Below the pieces are notes generated by a model. That model searched no databases. It was not told the origin of the DNA and saw only the letters and a program-made list of their open reading frames with translations. Shown one piece after another: positions 1-5,343 of a stretch of 7,852 nucleotides of DNA. Position 1 is the stretch's first letter. The number at the start of each line of letters is the position of its first letter. The DNA lies in contig DJFN01000103.1 in the NCBI GenBank assembly GCA_002432085.1, positions 2,386-10,237 of the forward strand, in the 5' to 3' direction. The position numbers and the translations under genes are program-made. The stretch comes from Flavobacteriales bacterium UBA5871. Its GTDB lineage: Bacteria > Bacteroidota > Bacteroidia > Flavobacteriales_D > Crocinitomicaceae.

Positions 1-560
1 ACCATGGAAACCGCGCGTCCCGGTTGGTAATCCGGCAATCCGAAGCCAAATGTACCGGCCACGGAACCAAAAGCCGTGATCTTGTCATTCAATTCAACTG
101 CCAAACGGTTCGTCATGAAGCCGCCCATAGAAAAACCGCAGGCGTAAACGCGGTCGTCGTTGATCACGTAATTCGCTTTAATAGTATCGATCAATGCACT
201 GATGAACGCTACGTCGTTGATGCTGGAATTCGGATAATAACCGAACATGCCGGTCCCGGAATTCCATGCTGTTCCTGCGAGCGCATCCGTCATGGCTTGC
301 GGAACGACGACGATGATATTGGCCGTGTCGGCTATGTAGTTCATCCCGATACCGCTGAAATTAGTCATGTTGTCGCCCAGACCGTGGAGCGTAATGACCA
401 TCGAAGCGGGAATGGAAGGATTGTAATTCGGTGATTGATAAACGCGGTACTGGCGGTTGTTTCCCTGGTGAGTGAAGCTTTCATTCTGCCATTGTCCGTA
501 GCTCTGTCCGATACTGCCAATAGCGAGCAGAAGACCTAATAATCGTATAGTTTTGTTCAT
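1..560 (-). CDS. Secreted PHB-depolymerase / feruloyl-esterase-like alpha/beta hydrolase (N-terminal part, truncated by window edge)
   Basis: The frame is open from the ATG at 560 down to base 1, giving 186 codons without a stop; the C-terminus lies outside the window. Residues 1-23 form a signal peptide (MNKT-IR, then a leucine-rich core, ending near YGQ), so the product is exported. The mature part shows the esterase-PHB/LpqC pattern: a YRVY strand (38-41), the oxyanion-side loop LHGLGDN (58-64), NDVAFI (115-120) resembling the family's DVAF motif, and the nucleophile elbow CGFSMGG (141-147) with Ser144 as the likely catalytic serine. The catalytic Asp and His, and any C-terminal sorting domain, would lie in the missing part. 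Family members hydrolyse esters such as polyhydroxybutyrate or feruloylated polysaccharide; the substrate cannot be told here. The gene follows the Crp/Fnr regulator on the same strand after 86 bp that contain two FNR-type palindromes and a -7 box, so it probably has its own regulated promoter. Confidence 0.85.
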   Translation of the reverse strand, partial: MNKTIRLLGLLLAIGSIGQSYGQWQNESFTHQGNNRQYRVYQSPNYNPSIPASMVITLHGLGDNMTNFSGIGMNYIADTANIIVVVPQAMTDALAGTAWNSGTGMFGYYPNSSINDVAFISALIDTIKANYVINDDRVYACGFSMGGFMTNRLAVELNDKITAFGSVAGTFGFGLPDYQPGRAVSM

Positions 561-578
561 GGGGTAAATAATTTGAAG

Positions 579-586
579 CAAAACTA
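579..586 (-). promoter_or_regulatory. Candidate -7 promoter element of the secreted hydrolase gene
   Basis: Read on the minus strand, 586 to 579 is TAGTTTTG, a full match to the Bacteroidota -7 consensus TAnnTTTG. It would place transcription start near 574 (within about 2 nt) and leave a leader of about 14 nt before the ATG at 560. I see no matching TTTG about 19-20 bp upstream. That is consistent with an activator-dependent promoter, because an FNR-type palindrome occupies that position instead. Confidence 0.5.
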
Positions 587-608
587 AGCGACGACTTCCG
601 CTTGTCCT

Positions 609-622
609 TTGATGTAGATCAA
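609..622 (-). promoter_or_regulatory. FNR-type operator, promoter-proximal
   Basis: The sequence TTGAT-GTAG-ATCAA is a perfect inverted repeat and an exact match to the classical FNR/DNR-type consensus TTGAT-N4-ATCAA. Its centre (615.5) is about 41 bp upstream of the start predicted from the -7 box at 579-586, the usual class II activator position. It lies directly downstream of a gene for a Crp/Fnr-family protein. That this protein is the one that binds here is inference. Confidence 0.6.
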
Positions 623-628
623 GAAAGA

Positions 629-646
629 ATTTGACTTTTGTCAAAT
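629..646 (-). promoter_or_regulatory. FNR/FixK-like palindrome, promoter-distal
   Basis: ATTTGAC-TTTT-GTCAAAT is a perfect inverted repeat with 7-bp arms. Its core TTGAC-N4-GTCAA resembles FNR/FixK-type sites with C in the fifth position. Its centre (637.5) is exactly 22 bp, about two helical turns, from the centre of the proximal site, so two dimers could bind on the same face. It abuts the stop codon of the regulator gene. It is unlikely to be an intrinsic terminator because the stem is A/T-rich and, read in the gene direction, is not followed by a T-run. Confidence 0.55.
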
Positions 647-1249
647 CTATTTTTGTGCACGAATACGGCTGAGCGTTTCCTGCGTAATTCCCAAAAAGGA
701 AGCCACAAAGTGCAAAGGAAGACGGTGAATAATATCGGGAAAGCGTTCCTGCAGCTTCTGATAACGCGTTTGCGCCGACTCGGTCACAAGGTCTTCGATG
801 CGCTGCTGTTGCACCATGATCACGTAATTGTAAAGCAGCCGACCGATACGCTCCGATTCCGGGAAATCGCGGTAAAAAGCCTCCAGCTGACGGTAATTGA
901 TCACCCACAGAACGGAAGGCTCGAGTAATTTCACCGTTCGCTGCGAGGGATTGCGTGTCAGAAAGCTGATGATATCTCCACCGATGCCGCCTTCAGCATA
1001 AAAACCGGCGCCGATCTCTTTTCCGTCGGCCAGCATGAAATTGCAGATCAGTCCCTGTTCGATGAGGTAAACTTCTTCGGCGGGCTTTCCCGGAACGCTG
1101 AGCACATAGCCTTTTGGGAATTCTTTCCGTTCGAGAAGCGAAACGAATGCCAGCTTGGTTTCGATCGGCAATTTTACGATCGCTTCGGCATTTTCGGGAC
1201 CGCTGGCGTAGCTGATCAGCTTGTAAAGAGCTTCAATAATTTTTTCCAT
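647..1249 (-). CDS. Crp/Fnr-family transcriptional regulator
   Basis: This 200-residue protein has the size and layout of the cyclic-nucleotide-binding-fold regulators common in Bacteroidota. Residues about 26-115 form the beta-roll, including FPKGYVL (44-50), EEVYLIEQGLI (58-68) and GGIGGDIISFL (about 87-97). A long dimerisation helix follows, and the C-terminal winged helix-turn-helix includes FVASFLGITQETLSRIR (about 181-197). The recognition helix carries E191-x-x-S194-R195, the ExxSR arrangement FNR uses to read TTGA half-sites. The protein has only one cysteine (C69) and no N-terminal cysteine cluster, so an FNR-type iron-sulphur oxygen sensor is unlikely. The effector is unknown; cAMP, haem/NO or no ligand are all possible. 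The ATG at 1249 fits the usual family N-terminus. The gene lies 93 bp after the ABC-F gene on the same strand, with a possible -7 box in the gap. Two FNR-type palindromes follow its stop and are plausible targets. Confidence 0.9.
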   Translation of the reverse strand: MEKIIEALYKLISYASGPENAEAIVKLPIETKLAFVSLLERKEFPKGYVLSVPGKPAEEVYLIEQGLICNFMLADGKEIGAGFYAEGGIGGDIISFLTRNPSQRTVKLLEPSVLWVINYRQLEAFYRDFPESERIGRLLYNYVIMVQQQRIEDLVTESAQTRYQKLQERFPDIIHRLPLHFVASFLGITQETLSRIRAQK

Positions 1250-1268
1250 GGTGGAGTCATAAGGAGCT

Positions 1269-1276
1269 CAAATGTA
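1269..1276 (-). promoter_or_regulatory. Possible -7 promoter element of the Crp/Fnr gene
   Basis: On the minus strand 1276 to 1269 reads TACATTTG, matching TAnnTTTG, 19 bp before the regulator's ATG at 1249. No convincing -33 element is visible, so this is a consensus match only. Co-transcription from the upstream ABC-F gene is equally possible. Confidence 0.3.
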
Positions 1277-1278
1277 TC

Positions 1279-1306
1279 AAATACCCTGAAAACCGGCTCG
1301 CCGTTC
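1279..1306. repeat. Direct repeat copy A flanking the ABC-F gene
   Basis: These 28 bp match 3205-3232 in the same orientation at 23 of 28 positions, with a core of 17 of 19 identical (1288-1306 against 3214-3232; shared end TCGCCGTTC). Both copies are intergenic and lie on either side of the ABC-F gene. This gap (1250-1342) otherwise holds only the possible -7 box and a weak short dyad near 1316-1336. Confidence 0.4.
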
Positions 1307-1342
1307 GTCCGTTCCTGTCGTAAAAATTCGGACAGTCTGTAA

Positions 1343-2977
1343 TCAGTGACGCTCGATCTCTTTCAGGTTTTCCAGCTTCTTGGTGGCCAGGAATCCGTTG
1401 ATATCCTCGAAATGCGTTTTGATGCGCTTGTTCCCGAATTCATACACTTTCGTTACGAGTCCGTCGAGGAAATCGCGGTCGTGTGAAACAAGAATGAGCG
1501 TTCCGTCGAAGCTTTTCAGCGCGTCCTTGATGATATCCTTTGTTTTCATGTCGAGGTGGTTCGTCGGCTCATCGAGGATCAGCAGGTTCACCGGCTCGAG
1601 CAATAATTTGATCATGGCCAGACGTGTTTTTTCTCCTCCCGAAAGCACTTTGACTTTTTTCGTACTGTTGTCGCCACCAAACATGAAAGCGCCGAGAATG
1701 TCTTTGACTTTCGTACGAATATCGCCTTCCGCGATGCCGTCGATCGTTTCGAAAACGGTCATGGATTCGTCGAGCAAAGAGGCCTGGTTCTGCGCGAAAT
1801 AACCGATCTGGATATTGTGACCGATCTCGAGACTGCCTTCGAAATCGATTTCTTTCATGATGGCTTTGATCATCGTCGATTTTCCTTCACCGTTTTTCCC
1901 GACGAAAGCGACTTTTTCACCACGTTCGATGGTCATCGATCCGTCTTTGAACACAACATGATCGCCGTAGCTTTTGGAAAGCTCATTCACCACAACCGGG
2001 TAATTTCCGGAGCGTGGAGCAGGCGGAAATTTAAGACGCAGTGCCGATGTATCGACTTCGTCCACTTCGATGATACCGAGTTTTTCCAGCATTTTGACGC
2101 GGGATTGCACTTGCAGCGTTTTCGAATACGTTCCTTTGAAACGCTCGATGAATTCGGTGGTTTCCGCAATGAATTTCTGCTGCTCGTCGTATTGTTTCTG
2201 CTGCTGGGCACGACGGTCCTGGCGCAGCACGAGGTAATCGGAATATTTCGCACGGTAGTCGTAAATACGACCCATCGTGACTTCGATCGTACGCGTCGTA
2301 ATAGCGTCGACAAAGGCGCGGTCGTGGGAAATCACCACAACGGCTTTCGCGCTGTTGATGAGGAAATCTTCCAGCCACTGGATGGATTCGATGTCCATGT
2401 GGTTGGTCGGCTCATCGAGCAGGATGAGATCCGGTTTTTGCAAAAGGATTTTCGCCAGCTCGATACGCATGCGCCATCCGCCGCTGAATTCCGATGTCGG
2501 ACGGGTGAAATCGCTGCGCAGGAAGCCCATTCCCTGGAGTACTTTTTCGACTTCCGCTTCGTAGTTGATCTCTTCGATGGAGTAGTATTTTTCACTGAGC
2601 TCGGATACTTTTTCGATGATCTTGTAGTATTCTTCGGAATCGTAGTCGGTGCGAACAGTCAGCTCCTGGTTCAACGCCTCGATCTCGTCGCGCATGGTAA
2701 AGATGGAAGCAAACGCCTTGCTGGTTTCCTCGAAAACCGTTGCGTTGTCTTCGGTGAGCAGGTGCTGCGGCAGGTAAGCTACGATGTACTCTTTCGGAGA
2801 AGAGACGGATCCGCCTGTCGGTTTGTTGATTCCGGCGAGGATCTTCAGCAGGGTGGACTTTCCGGCGCCGTTTTTCCCCATGAGTGCGATCTTGTCGTTC
2901 TCGTTGATGGAAAAGGAAACGTCACTGAACAGCGTTCTGCCGCTGAATTCTACCTTAAGACTGTCAACTGTGAGCAT
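1343..2977 (-). CDS. ABC-F family ATPase (ribosome-associated translation factor type)
   Basis: This 544-residue cytosolic protein has two ABC ATPase domains and no membrane segments, as in the EttA/Uup/YdiF-like ABC-F group. These proteins bind near the ribosomal E site and act in translation or, in some members, antibiotic protection. Domain 1 has Walker A GKNGAGKST (34-42), Q-loop around Q71, signature FSGGWRM (164-170), Walker B LILLDEP (184-190) and switch H218. A charged arm-like insertion lies around 85-145. The inter-domain linker (about 240-310), with FIERFKGTYSKTLQVQSR (276-293), is the P-site tRNA-facing motif region of the family. Domain 2 has Walker A GKNGEGKST (360-368), signature LSGGEK (445-450), Walker B LLILDEP (465-471) and H499. 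There is no long C-terminal coiled-coil tail as in Uup or YheS. I chose the ATG at 2977 because MLTVDSLKVEF is the family N-terminus; an in-frame ATG at 3238 would add 87 unrelated residues across promoter and repeat sequence. The cellular role cannot be assigned further. Confidence 0.93.
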   Translation of the reverse strand: MLTVDSLKVEFSGRTLFSDVSFSINENDKIALMGKNGAGKSTLLKILAGINKPTGGSVSSPKEYIVAYLPQHLLTEDNATVFEETSKAFASIFTMRDEIEALNQELTVRTDYDSEEYYKIIEKVSELSEKYYSIEEINYEAEVEKVLQGMGFLRSDFTRPTSEFSGGWRMRIELAKILLQKPDLILLDEPTNHMDIESIQWLEDFLINSAKAVVVISHDRAFVDAITTRTIEVTMGRIYDYRAKYSDYLVLRQDRRAQQQKQYDEQQKFIAETTEFIERFKGTYSKTLQVQSRVKMLEKLGIIEVDEVDTSALRLKFPPAPRSGNYPVVVNELSKSYGDHVVFKDGSMTIERGEKVAFVGKNGEGKSTMIKAIMKEIDFEGSLEIGHNIQIGYFAQNQASLLDESMTVFETIDGIAEGDIRTKVKDILGAFMFGGDNSTKKVKVLSGGEKTRLAMIKLLLEPVNLLILDEPTNHLDMKTKDIIKDALKSFDGTLILVSHDRDFLDGLVTKVYEFGNKRIKTHFEDINGFLATKKLENLKEIERH

Positions 2978-2997
2978 GCTTGCGTATTGTTTTGAGG

Positions 2998-3017
2998 GCC
3001 TGCCTTTGCCGGTAGGC
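2998..3017 (-). other. Hairpin in the leader of the ABC-F mRNA
   Basis: Arms 2998-3004 and 3011-3017 pair in six of seven positions (GC-rich, one A-C mismatch in the minus-strand transcript) around a 6-nt loop. It lies 20 nt upstream of the ABC-F ATG and just downstream of the -7 box at 3023-3030, so it would form at the 5' end of the mRNA. There is no T-run, so it is not a simple terminator. It could be a stability or translation-control element, or a copy of a short palindromic repeat. Confidence 0.4.
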
Positions 3018-3022
3018 GGGTG

Positions 3023-3030
3023 CAAAGATA
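3023..3030 (-). promoter_or_regulatory. -7 promoter element of the ABC-F gene
   Basis: On the minus strand 3030 to 3023 reads TATCTTTG followed by C, a full match to the Bacteroidota -7 consensus TAnnTTTG. Transcription would start near 3018 and give a leader of about 40 nt. A TTG at 3044-3042 is too close (11-bp spacer) to be a good -33 element. The box lies inside the 87-codon upstream extension of the ABC-F frame, which supports the ATG at 2977 as the real start. Confidence 0.5.
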
Positions 3031-3052
3031 CGGTGAATAAACAATCTTTTCT

Positions 3053-3151
3053 CCCGCGAATTAACGAATTGGCGCGAATGGCTGTCAGAGTGCTGACAGC
3101 TGGTGAATATTCGCTTTGATTGTATAATGCTGATATTCGTGTATTCGTGGG
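3053..3151. repeat. Nested inverted-repeat structure in the divergent gap
   Basis: The outer arms 3053-3069 and 3135-3151 are inverted copies matching at 14 of 17 positions. Inside them GCGAAT (3074-3079) faces ATTCGC (3109-3114). The centre is a perfect dyad with 8-bp arms, GCTGTCAG (3081-3088) and CTGACAGC (3093-3100), and a 4-bp spacer. The outer arms are built from octamers of the form NCGAATNN, including an exact tandem TATTCGTG pair at 3134-3149. The right half carries about 20 bp not matched on the left. It may be a palindromic intergenic repeat or a non-autonomous element, or the central dyad may be an operator between the two divergent genes. Confidence 0.5.
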
Positions 3152-3204
3152 AAGGAATAATCTGACGGTATTGGTAAGCAAGCATAATCTTAAATACATG
3201 GAAG

Positions 3205-3232
3205 AAATAGCTCGAAAATCGGATCGCCGTTC
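3205..3232. repeat. Direct repeat copy B flanking the ABC-F gene
   Basis: This is the partner of 1279-1306 (23/28 identical, same orientation), located 40 bp before the DUF3817 start. It is followed by a small imperfect dyad, GCGTA-TTTT-TACGC (3243-3256), that overlaps TATTTTTA (3246-3253), a near-match to the -7 consensus for the DUF3817 gene. Confidence 0.4.
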
Positions 3233-3271
3233 ATGCATTGTTGCGTATTTTTACGCGCAAAAATCACGACT

Positions 3272-3565
3272 ATGAATGTGTCTTCTACACTCGGTGCGCT
3301 TCGCCTGATCGGTTTCCTGGAAGGATGCTCGTTCCTGCTTTTCGGACTCACGATGCCGATGAAATACATGATGGAAATCCCATTGCCGAATCAGATCGTT
3401 GGAATTTTACACGGAATTCTGTTCATCGCTTATGTGATGATGGTATTTGTGGTTGCGCGCGAAAAAAAGTGGCCGGCTGCGACACAATTCTGGGCGTATC
3501 TCGCTTCGTTGCTGCCGTTCGGAACATTCGTCGTGGATGCTAAGATCTTCAAGCACTACGCTTAA
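3272..3565 (+). CDS. DUF3817 family small integral membrane protein
   Basis: The 97-residue protein is largely hydrophobic, with three predicted membrane segments (about 8-28, 42-62 and 72-89). The pattern matches the DUF3817 family: R11-x-x-G-x-x-E-G near the start of the first segment, G44-x-x-H47-G in the second, and a short PFGTFVVDAK stretch (82-91) near the C-terminus. Length is normal for the family. Function is unknown. I took the ATG at 3272 (MNVSSTLGALR) because the family begins just before the first membrane segment; an in-frame ATG at 3233 would add 13 residues lying over the dyad and presumed promoter. It is divergent from the ABC-F gene and 35 bp ahead of the acyltransferase gene, so the two plus-strand genes probably share a transcript. 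Confidence 0.8.
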   Translation: MNVSSTLGALRLIGFLEGCSFLLFGLTMPMKYMMEIPLPNQIVGILHGILFIAYVMMVFVVAREKKWPAATQFWAYLASLLPFGTFVVDAKIFKHYA

Positions 3566-3600
3566 TACACTTTTTCCACTCAATCAGCGTTCCTGATCGC

Positions 3601-4590
3601 ATGACAATCCAACGGTTCCAACTCGTCGAATCGCTACGTACCGTTTCGGCGCTGCTCGTCGGACTTTACCATCTGTTGTTGTTTGCCGTTGAAGGAAACC
3701 GTCTTTTCCCCGGAATGGATGCTTCCCAGCTGTTTTTTGAATTTCTGAAAACCACCGTTCTCACGTTCTTTATTCTGACGGCGATCGTGATTCCCGTTCA
3801 CTTCGAGCAGGAAGGCTACACGGCGCGGAATTACGGCACGTTTTTGCTGAAACGACTCGTTCGCGTTCACTTGCCGTTCCTGGCCGTGATCACGCTGATT
3901 TTGCTGATCGAACAGTTTTTTCTGGTTTACAATGGCCAATCACTGCATGTAGACTGGTTCCGTTTCCTGGCGAATATTTCCCTGACAGCTGAATTTGTGC
4001 ACGTGAATTGGTACAACACCATTTTCTGGACATTGGCCATCGAAATGCAGTTTTACATCCTGATCGGGATCCTTTATCCGCTGATCCGAAAACAGCCTTT
4101 CTGGGGAACACTCGGCTATTTCGTTGGAGGTGAAATCCTGCACATGATCTGGCCCGACAGTCGTTTTGTCTGGTATTACACACCGTATTTCGCCATCGGG
4201 ATCGTGTTGTATTTTCTGCTCATCAAACGACTCGATAAGCTGCAGGTGCTGGGAATTATCGTGCTCGAAGCTGCTACGGTGTTTTTCCTGCATGGGCAGA
4301 TCGAAACGATCGTTGCGTTCGTGGTTCCCGTCTTGTTCCTTGTTCTTCCGGACGCGCGAAGCATCTTCAGCTACCTTGGTCGATACACTTACAGCTTTTA
4401 CCTCGTTCACGGACTTTCCGGCGGCTTGCTGCTCTATTTTACGCGCTCGCTGGGCGAAGGAACGTTATGGGGAATCGTGCGATTGCTGCTCGCGTTGCTG
4501 TTCTCTTTCGCAGCCAGCTGGGCTTTTTACAAACTGATGGAAAAACCGGCTATGCGGCTCACACACAGGATACGGTACCGTCGTTCGTGA
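3601..4590 (+). CDS. Acyltransferase-3 family (OafA/YrhL-like) membrane O-acyltransferase
   Basis: This 329-residue polytopic membrane protein has about ten hydrophobic segments. It keeps the landmarks of the acyltransferase-3 family: R13 and H24 in LRTVSALLVGLYH (12-24), spaced as in the family's LRG...H active-site motif; basic LLKRLVRVHLP (82-92) matching the RR..R..P segment; FWTLAIEMQFYIL (142-154) matching W-S-L-A-V-E-x-Q-F-Y; LGRYTYSFYLVH (259-270); and the final MEKPAMRL (313-320). Members move acetyl or other acyl groups from a cytosolic donor onto sugars of surface polysaccharide, lipid or peptidoglycan. No soluble SGNH domain is attached. Met149 replaces the second glutamate of the common VEEQFY form, while E148 is kept. 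The target glycan cannot be inferred, as no glycan genes are adjacent. The gene lies 35 bp after DUF3817 and 24 bp before comB. Confidence 0.85.
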   Translation: MTIQRFQLVESLRTVSALLVGLYHLLLFAVEGNRLFPGMDASQLFFEFLKTTVLTFFILTAIVIPVHFEQEGYTARNYGTFLLKRLVRVHLPFLAVITLILLIEQFFLVYNGQSLHVDWFRFLANISLTAEFVHVNWYNTIFWTLAIEMQFYILIGILYPLIRKQPFWGTLGYFVGGEILHMIWPDSRFVWYYTPYFAIGIVLYFLLIKRLDKLQVLGIIVLEAATVFFLHGQIETIVAFVVPVLFLVLPDARSIFSYLGRYTYSFYLVHGLSGGLLLYFTRSLGEGTLWGIVRLLLALLFSFAASWAFYKLMEKPAMRLTHRIRYRRS

Positions 4591-4597
4591 TTTTTCT

Positions 4598-4605
4598 TAC
4601 CTTCG
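4598..4605 (+). promoter_or_regulatory. Possible -7 element before comB
   Basis: TACCTTCG followed by C differs from TAnnTTTG at one position and lies 9 bp before the ATG at 4615. A start here would give an almost leaderless comB mRNA. No -33 element is evident, and read-through from the acyltransferase gene is also likely. Confidence 0.3.
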
Positions 4606-4614
4606 CAGCACCTT

Positions 4615-5343
4615 ATGGACAGAAGAAAACATGTTGAAGTGTGCTTTACACCCGGTGAGTACACGTATTTCAAGGACGAATTTGAGATTGTAGTAGTGAT
4701 CGACGTGCTGCGTGCGACGTCGGCGATCTGTGCCGCTTTTGACAACGGCATTCAGTCCATTATTCCCGTTCCGACCGTTGAAGAAGCGTGGGAATACAAG
4801 CAGAAAGGCTATCTTGCCGGTGCCGAGCGCAAAGGTCAGATCGTGGAAGGATTCGATTTCGGAAACTCGCCGTTCAGCTATATGAAGGAAGAATTCCGCG
4901 GGAAGGAAGTCGTGCTGACAACTACCAACGGAACCAAATCGCTCGACGTGGCCAAAGAAGCGGAAGTCGTGGTCGTGGGCTCGTTCCTGAATCTGGCGGC
5001 GTTGTCCCAATGGCTTTCGAAGCAGGATAAAAACATTCTTTGCCTGTGCTCCGGATGGCAGGATAAATTCAACCTCGAAGACACGATCTGTGCAGGTGCG
5101 ATCTGCGATTTCCTGATCAACACAGGGAATTTCATTTCGGAAGAGGATTCATCGATTGCTGCGAAATATTTGTACCTTTCCGCCAAGGACAATTATTTGG
5201 GGTACCTCAAATCCAGCTCACATCGTCGACGGTTGAAAAACCTGAACCTGAACGAGGACATCAAATATTGCCTTACGCCGAATCAGACAACCGTTATTCC
5301 GATCCTGCAAGATGGCAAACTTGTTTCCCTTTCTGCGAATTAA
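4615..5343 (+). CDS. comB: 2-phosphosulfolactate phosphatase (ComB family)
   Basis: The 242-residue soluble protein matches ComB throughout: VVIDVLRATSA (27-37), ERKGQIVEGFDFGNSP (71-86), LTTTNGTKSL (101-110), the SGW...EDTICAGAI segment (146-163) and SSHRRRLKNL (202-210 region). In methanogens ComB is a magnesium-dependent acid phosphatase that converts 2-phosphosulfolactate to sulfolactate in coenzyme M synthesis. Bacterial homologues are frequent, but their physiological role is mostly unproven. No ComA (phosphosulfolactate synthase), ComC or sulfonate-handling gene is visible here, so the natural substrate is open. The ATG at 4615 gives the family N-terminus. The 3' end overlaps the next gene's start by 32 nt, which suggests co-transcription and perhaps translational coupling. 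Confidence 0.88.
   Translation: MDRRKHVEVCFTPGEYTYFKDEFEIVVVIDVLRATSAICAAFDNGIQSIIPVPTVEEAWEYKQKGYLAGAERKGQIVEGFDFGNSPFSYMKEEFRGKEVVLTTTNGTKSLDVAKEAEVVVVGSFLNLAALSQWLSKQDKNILCLCSGWQDKFNLEDTICAGAICDFLINTGNFISEEDSSIAAKYLYLSAKDNYLGYLKSSSHRRRLKNLNLNEDIKYCLTPNQTTVIPILQDGKLVSLSAN

Noticed and set aside
24..434. Plus-strand open frame of 136 codons at the left edge
   Set aside because: It lies opposite the hydrolase gene, whose minus-strand frame shows a signal peptide and GFSMGG nucleophile elbow; the plus-strand translation has no recognisable feature.
629..646. Palindrome considered as a terminator for the Crp/Fnr gene
   Set aside because: The stem is A/T-rich with no following T-run in the gene direction, and its phasing with a second FNR-type palindrome fits an operator better.
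1817..2995. Long plus-strand open frame (392 codons) opposite the ABC-F gene
   Set aside because: It is antisense to strongly conserved ATPase motifs, and its translation is Phe/Asp/His-rich, as expected from reverse-complemented codons of the real gene. It matches no family I recognise.
3123..3128. TATAAT hexamer in the divergent gap
   Set aside because: It matches the enterobacterial -10 box, but the primary sigma factor of Bacteroidota uses TAnnTTTG; no suitable -35 is present and the hexamer lies inside the inverted-repeat structure.
2978..3238. In-frame 87-codon upstream extension of the ABC-F gene to an ATG at 3238
   Set aside because: The extension has no ABC-F character and covers a full -7 promoter box, a leader hairpin and the nested inverted repeat. 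Family homologues begin at the MLTVDSL-type strand, matching the ATG at 2977.
3233..3271. ATG at 3233 for the DUF3817 gene
   Set aside because: The added 13 residues overlap the dyad and -7-like sequence before the gene and precede the usual family start.
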